Source: Deltaproteobacteria bacterium (lineage in GTDB: Bacteria; Desulfobacterota; Desulfomonilia; Desulfomonilales; Desulfomonilaceae). From it: DNA of 64,000 nt. Under the pieces are notes generated by a model. It saw nothing but the letters and a program-made list of their open reading frames with translations. It was not told the DNA's origin and made no database searches. Made by a program: the position numbers and the translations under genes. The DNA lies in contig VGSG01000003.1 of assembly GCA_016875095.1 (NCBI GenBank), forward strand, positions 62,001 through 126,000. Reading direction: 5' to 3'. Positions 61,851 to 64,000 of the stretch are shown piece by piece; position 1 is the first letter of the stretch; every line of letters begins with the position of its first letter.

Positions 61851-61869
61851 GTAACCGGTCAGCCAAACC

Positions 61870-61890
61870 GGGCAGGCATGAATCCTGCCC
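61870..61890. terminator. Weak hairpin between the aminotransferase and CYTH genes
   Basis: gggcagg (61870-61876) pairs with cctgccc (61884-61890), 7-base loop, on the minus strand 40 bases after the aminotransferase stop. No T-run. Confidence 0.35.
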
Positions 61891-61930
61891 CTCCGATGGC
61901 GCGCGCAGCCAGCGCCGGCTGCGGCGCTTA

Positions 61931-63115
61931 CTAAGTCATTTCTTGTAGGGTTCGACAGAATCGATCTATTTCGCCGCTCGTATTGTAGTAATGGACCGAT
62001 GCACGCACCAGGCCGTCGTGGAGGCCTCGGCTCTTCATGTCCAGGAGCGTGAAGCGCGCCGGCGACACGGATACGTTCATGCGGACGTCTCTTAGAGCTT
62101 GTCGTATCTTCTCAGGCTTTTTGCCGTCTACCGAGAACGTGACGATGCCGCACCGTTCTCTTCCCAGGTCGCGCACGGTCACCCGCGGAATCTCATCCAG
62201 TCTCTGTCTGAGTTCTTGAGCAAGGGCTGAGACGCGGACCCATATGGAATCGATCCCCCAGCTCAGGGCATAGTCTATGGCAACCCCAAGACCGATCTTG
62301 CCCGCGTAGTTCGCTTCCCAGTTCTCGAAACGCCGCGCGTCCGGCCTGATCTCGTATTGGTCCGGGCTTGTCCAGGTGGCCGCGTGAGCGTCCAGTAGCG
62401 GCGGTTCGAGCCGGCTTATCAGATTCCGGTTCATATAGAGAAATCCCATGCCTCGCGGTCCTCTGAGAAACTTGCGGCTCGTCGCGGAGAGCATGTGGCA
62501 TCCGAGCCGATTCACATCGAGCGGCATCTGACCCACGGACTGACAAGCATCCAAGAGATAGAGCGCGCCCCAACGCCGCGCGATCGCGCCCACTTCTTCG
62601 GCTGGATTGACCAAGCCTCCATTGGTGGGGATATGGGTGAGCGACACGAGTTTCACTCGTTCATCCATTGCCCGTTCCAGCTCTTCCAGCGAGATACAGC
62701 CGTCCGCGTCGCCGGGTATCACCTCCACGCGGGCCCCGGTCTTTTTGGCGACCTGGAGGTGCGCAATGAAATTGCTCGCATACTCGGCCATGGACGTGAG
62801 GATTCGATCGCCGGGATTGAATGGAATTGCATAGAAGGCCATGTCCCATGCGCGGGTCGCGTTTTCAACAATAGCGATCTCATCTCTCGAGCACCCGATG
62901 AGTTCCGCGGCCGCGTCGTATACGTGTTCCACCCGTTCGGCTGAGGCTTCTAGGGCTTCGTAACCGCCGATGGCCGCTTCCAGTTTGAGATGATTCGTGA
63001 CCGCGTCCAGCACCTGCCGCGGCATAAGGGCCGCGCCCGCATTATTGAAGTGGAGCACGTTTTCGCACCCGGGAGTCTCCTCCCGGGCGCGATTCACATC
63101 AAAGGCAAGGTTCAC
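61931..63115 (-). CDS. Class V aminotransferase-fold PLP enzyme (cysteine desulfurase/isopenicillin-epimerase-like)
   Basis: 394 residues from GTG (GGAG ten bases upstream). The PLP fold is plain: 'NNAGAALMP' at the start, 'NATRAWDMAFYAI', 'MAEYASNFIAH', 'LVSLTHIPTNGGLVNPAEEVG', 'LYLLDACQSVGQMPLDV' (Asp that contacts PLP) and 'SATSRKFLRGPRGMGFLY' with the Schiff-base Lys. No catalytic Cys loop of NifS/IscS type is obvious. Selenocysteine lyase and kynureninase-like relatives share this fold. It follows the alpha-2-macroglobulin gene, with the stop and start four bases apart, so the two are translated together. The substrate is unknown. Confidence 0.86.
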   Translation of the reverse strand: MNLAFDVNRAREETPGCENVLHFNNAGAALMPRQVLDAVTNHLKLEAAIGGYEALEASAERVEHVYDAAAELIGCSRDEIAIVENATRAWDMAFYAIPFNPGDRILTSMAEYASNFIAHLQVAKKTGARVEVIPGDADGCISLEELERAMDERVKLVSLTHIPTNGGLVNPAEEVGAIARRWGALYLLDACQSVGQMPLDVNRLGCHMLSATSRKFLRGPRGMGFLYMNRNLISRLEPPLLDAHAATWTSPDQYEIRPDARRFENWEANYAGKIGLGVAIDYALSWGIDSIWVRVSALAQELRQRLDEIPRVTVRDLGRERCGIVTFSVDGKKPEKIRQALRDVRMNVSVSPARFTLLDMKSRGLHDGLVRASVHYYNTSGEIDRFCRTLQEMT

Positions 63116-63119
63116 AAGA

Positions 63120-64000
63120 TTACTTCTCCGGAGGCAGAATCATGACTCTCTCGGGTTTTGTCTTCCCAAAGACGTCAGGATTGTACATGAGCGAGACGCG
63201 GGAACCTCTCATCCAGAAGTCCCCTTCAGCCGCGGCCCTGGCGAGATACGAGAACCTGTACGTTCCCGGCCAAGCTCTGTTCTTGAACACATTCACCCGA
63301 TCCGCTCGCATCTCCAAGTGTGACGGTGTGAAATCAAAGAAGCCGTCCCTCCAGGAGTCACGTTCGGCCGGCTCCGCTCCCTCTCTTAGCGCTCCTTCGG
63401 TCTGCAACTCGGAATTGATGGCTACCAGACCGGCAGGTAACGGATCAACGAGCGCCACGTACTCCACGTCTCTGTATCGTCGAGCTTTAGGCCCATATGG
63501 TATTTCAACATGGAGCGTCACCCGGATCACGTCGCCTACTCGGATCTCTTTCTTGCCGTTCAGGTTCTCGATCCGTTTGTTGAGCGAGAAACCCGCCCCG
63601 AGATCGGCCGGATCGGAAGCCAGGTCGGGATACGTGAGATAGAGTGTGTAATTGAGGAGATCCTGATCGGGCGATGTCAGCTTAATCTCCCTATGCTCCA
63701 GGAGCTTTCGCGGGTCGAACTCCACGTCCACGCCCATGTCTCCAACAACCATATCATTGGGCTTTTCGCCCGCGTATTCGATGCGGCATGGGATATTCTT
63801 CTTCCCTTGCGAAGGCTGCTCCGCGAAGTAGCTGCCCAGCGCCAGGAGGCACCAGCCGGTGTCCGCGGTGGAGTGCCACCGCCCTTCGGGTTTGAGCCCT
63901 TTGATCAGGTAGCCAGCCCATGTGTCCTTTTTCTTCGTCGGAGCTTTTGTTTCCACCGCTGCCAGTAGGCAGACCGCGATGGCCCGGTAACTGGAGTCGT
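63120..64000 (-). CDS. Bacterial alpha-2-macroglobulin, C-terminal part (continues beyond the window)
   Basis: The frame is open from the right edge to TAA at 63120. It encodes 'DSSYRAIAVCLLAAVETKAP...DTWAGYLIKGLKPEGRWHSTADTGWCLLALGSYF', the final bundle of the thioester-protein superfamily, then the receptor-like beta domain 'YVALVDPLPAGLVAINSE', 'YLARAAAEGDFWMRGSRVSLMYNPDVFG'. This is the C-terminus of periplasmic bacterial alpha-2-macroglobulins (YfhM type), which trap proteases. The thioester and bait regions lie outside the window. The stop lies four bases before the aminotransferase start. Confidence 0.85.
   Translation of the reverse strand, partial: DSSYRAIAVCLLAAVETKAPTKKKDTWAGYLIKGLKPEGRWHSTADTGWCLLALGSYFAEQPSQGKKNIPCRIEYAGEKPNDMVVGDMGVDVEFDPRKLLEHREIKLTSPDQDLLNYTLYLTYPDLASDPADLGAGFSLNKRIENLNGKKEIRVGDVIRVTLHVEIPYGPKARRYRDVEYVALVDPLPAGLVAINSELQTEGALREGAEPAERDSWRDGFFDFTPSHLEMRADRVNVFKNRAWPGTYRFSYLARAAAEGDFWMRGSRVSLMYNPDVFGKTKPERVMILPPEK

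Overview
The window looks like chromosomal DNA of a Gram-negative, strictly anaerobic, sulfur-respiring bacterium, most likely a Desulfobacterota (deltaproteobacterial) sulfate reducer or a close relative. The main evidence is a complete DsrC with both redox cysteines (54370-54687). An AOR-type tungsten enzyme with its own ferredoxin, a molybdenum hydroxylase, an Mbh/Mrp-type antiporter, an oxygen-sensitive-looking Fe-S protein and an outer-membrane TolC fit the same picture. The DNA is GC-rich and densely coded, with many GTG/TTG starts and clear GGAGG-type ribosome binding sites. No rRNA, tRNA, CRISPR array, insertion sequence or phage gene was found. The assignment to a group is inference from gene content.

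Layout. 1-3378 (minus): an exported set made of an NlpC/P60-like protein, an esterase-fold protein with Cys at the nucleophile position, and a lipoprotein cut by the window edge. 3691-10630 (plus): a three-subunit molybdenum hydroxylase, then a ferredoxin and an AOR-family enzyme, with an oppositely oriented DUF4384 protein between them. 10715-15722: a MEMO-family protein, a decayed FAD oxidoreductase pseudogene and two GT-C-like membrane proteins. 16150-19279 (minus): a membrane-flavodoxin-SCP2 fusion followed by a multi-cluster Fe-S protein. 19585-24214 (minus): a TPR protein, a small HELGH metallopeptidase and an M1 aminopeptidase-like protein. 24403-29817: a nitroreductase, two divergent paralogous PilZ-like proteins, a small Cys-rich secreted protein and a large TMTC-like membrane/TPR protein. 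30272-31768: a FecR-like exported protein with a long Pro/Thr repeat tail.

31905-46650 (all minus) is the most coherent block: carbonic anhydrase, a PAS mini-protein, a receiver without its phospho-aspartate, a CBS-pair protein, a DASS-family anion/Na+ symporter, a ten-gene Mrp/Mbh-type cation antiporter operon, a cyclic-nucleotide-binding-fold protein, a receiver, a sensor kinase and a second receiver. I read it as a regulated ion/anion transport island in which the antiporter could build the Na+ gradient that the symporter spends. This link is inferred.

46780-64000 holds an ATP-grasp ligase plus 7TM inactive-transglutaminase pair, NamZ (DUF1343), an M20 peptidase, TolC with a small coiled-coil partner, DsrC, a small TPR protein, PlsB, a B12-binding radical SAM protein, an RNase H-like exonuclease, a CYTH protein, a class V aminotransferase-fold protein and the C-terminus of a bacterial alpha-2-macroglobulin. 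Several intergenic gaps carry strong palindromes. Three of them (7520-7617, 10662-10698, 34294-34335) look like members of one dispersed terminator/repeat family.
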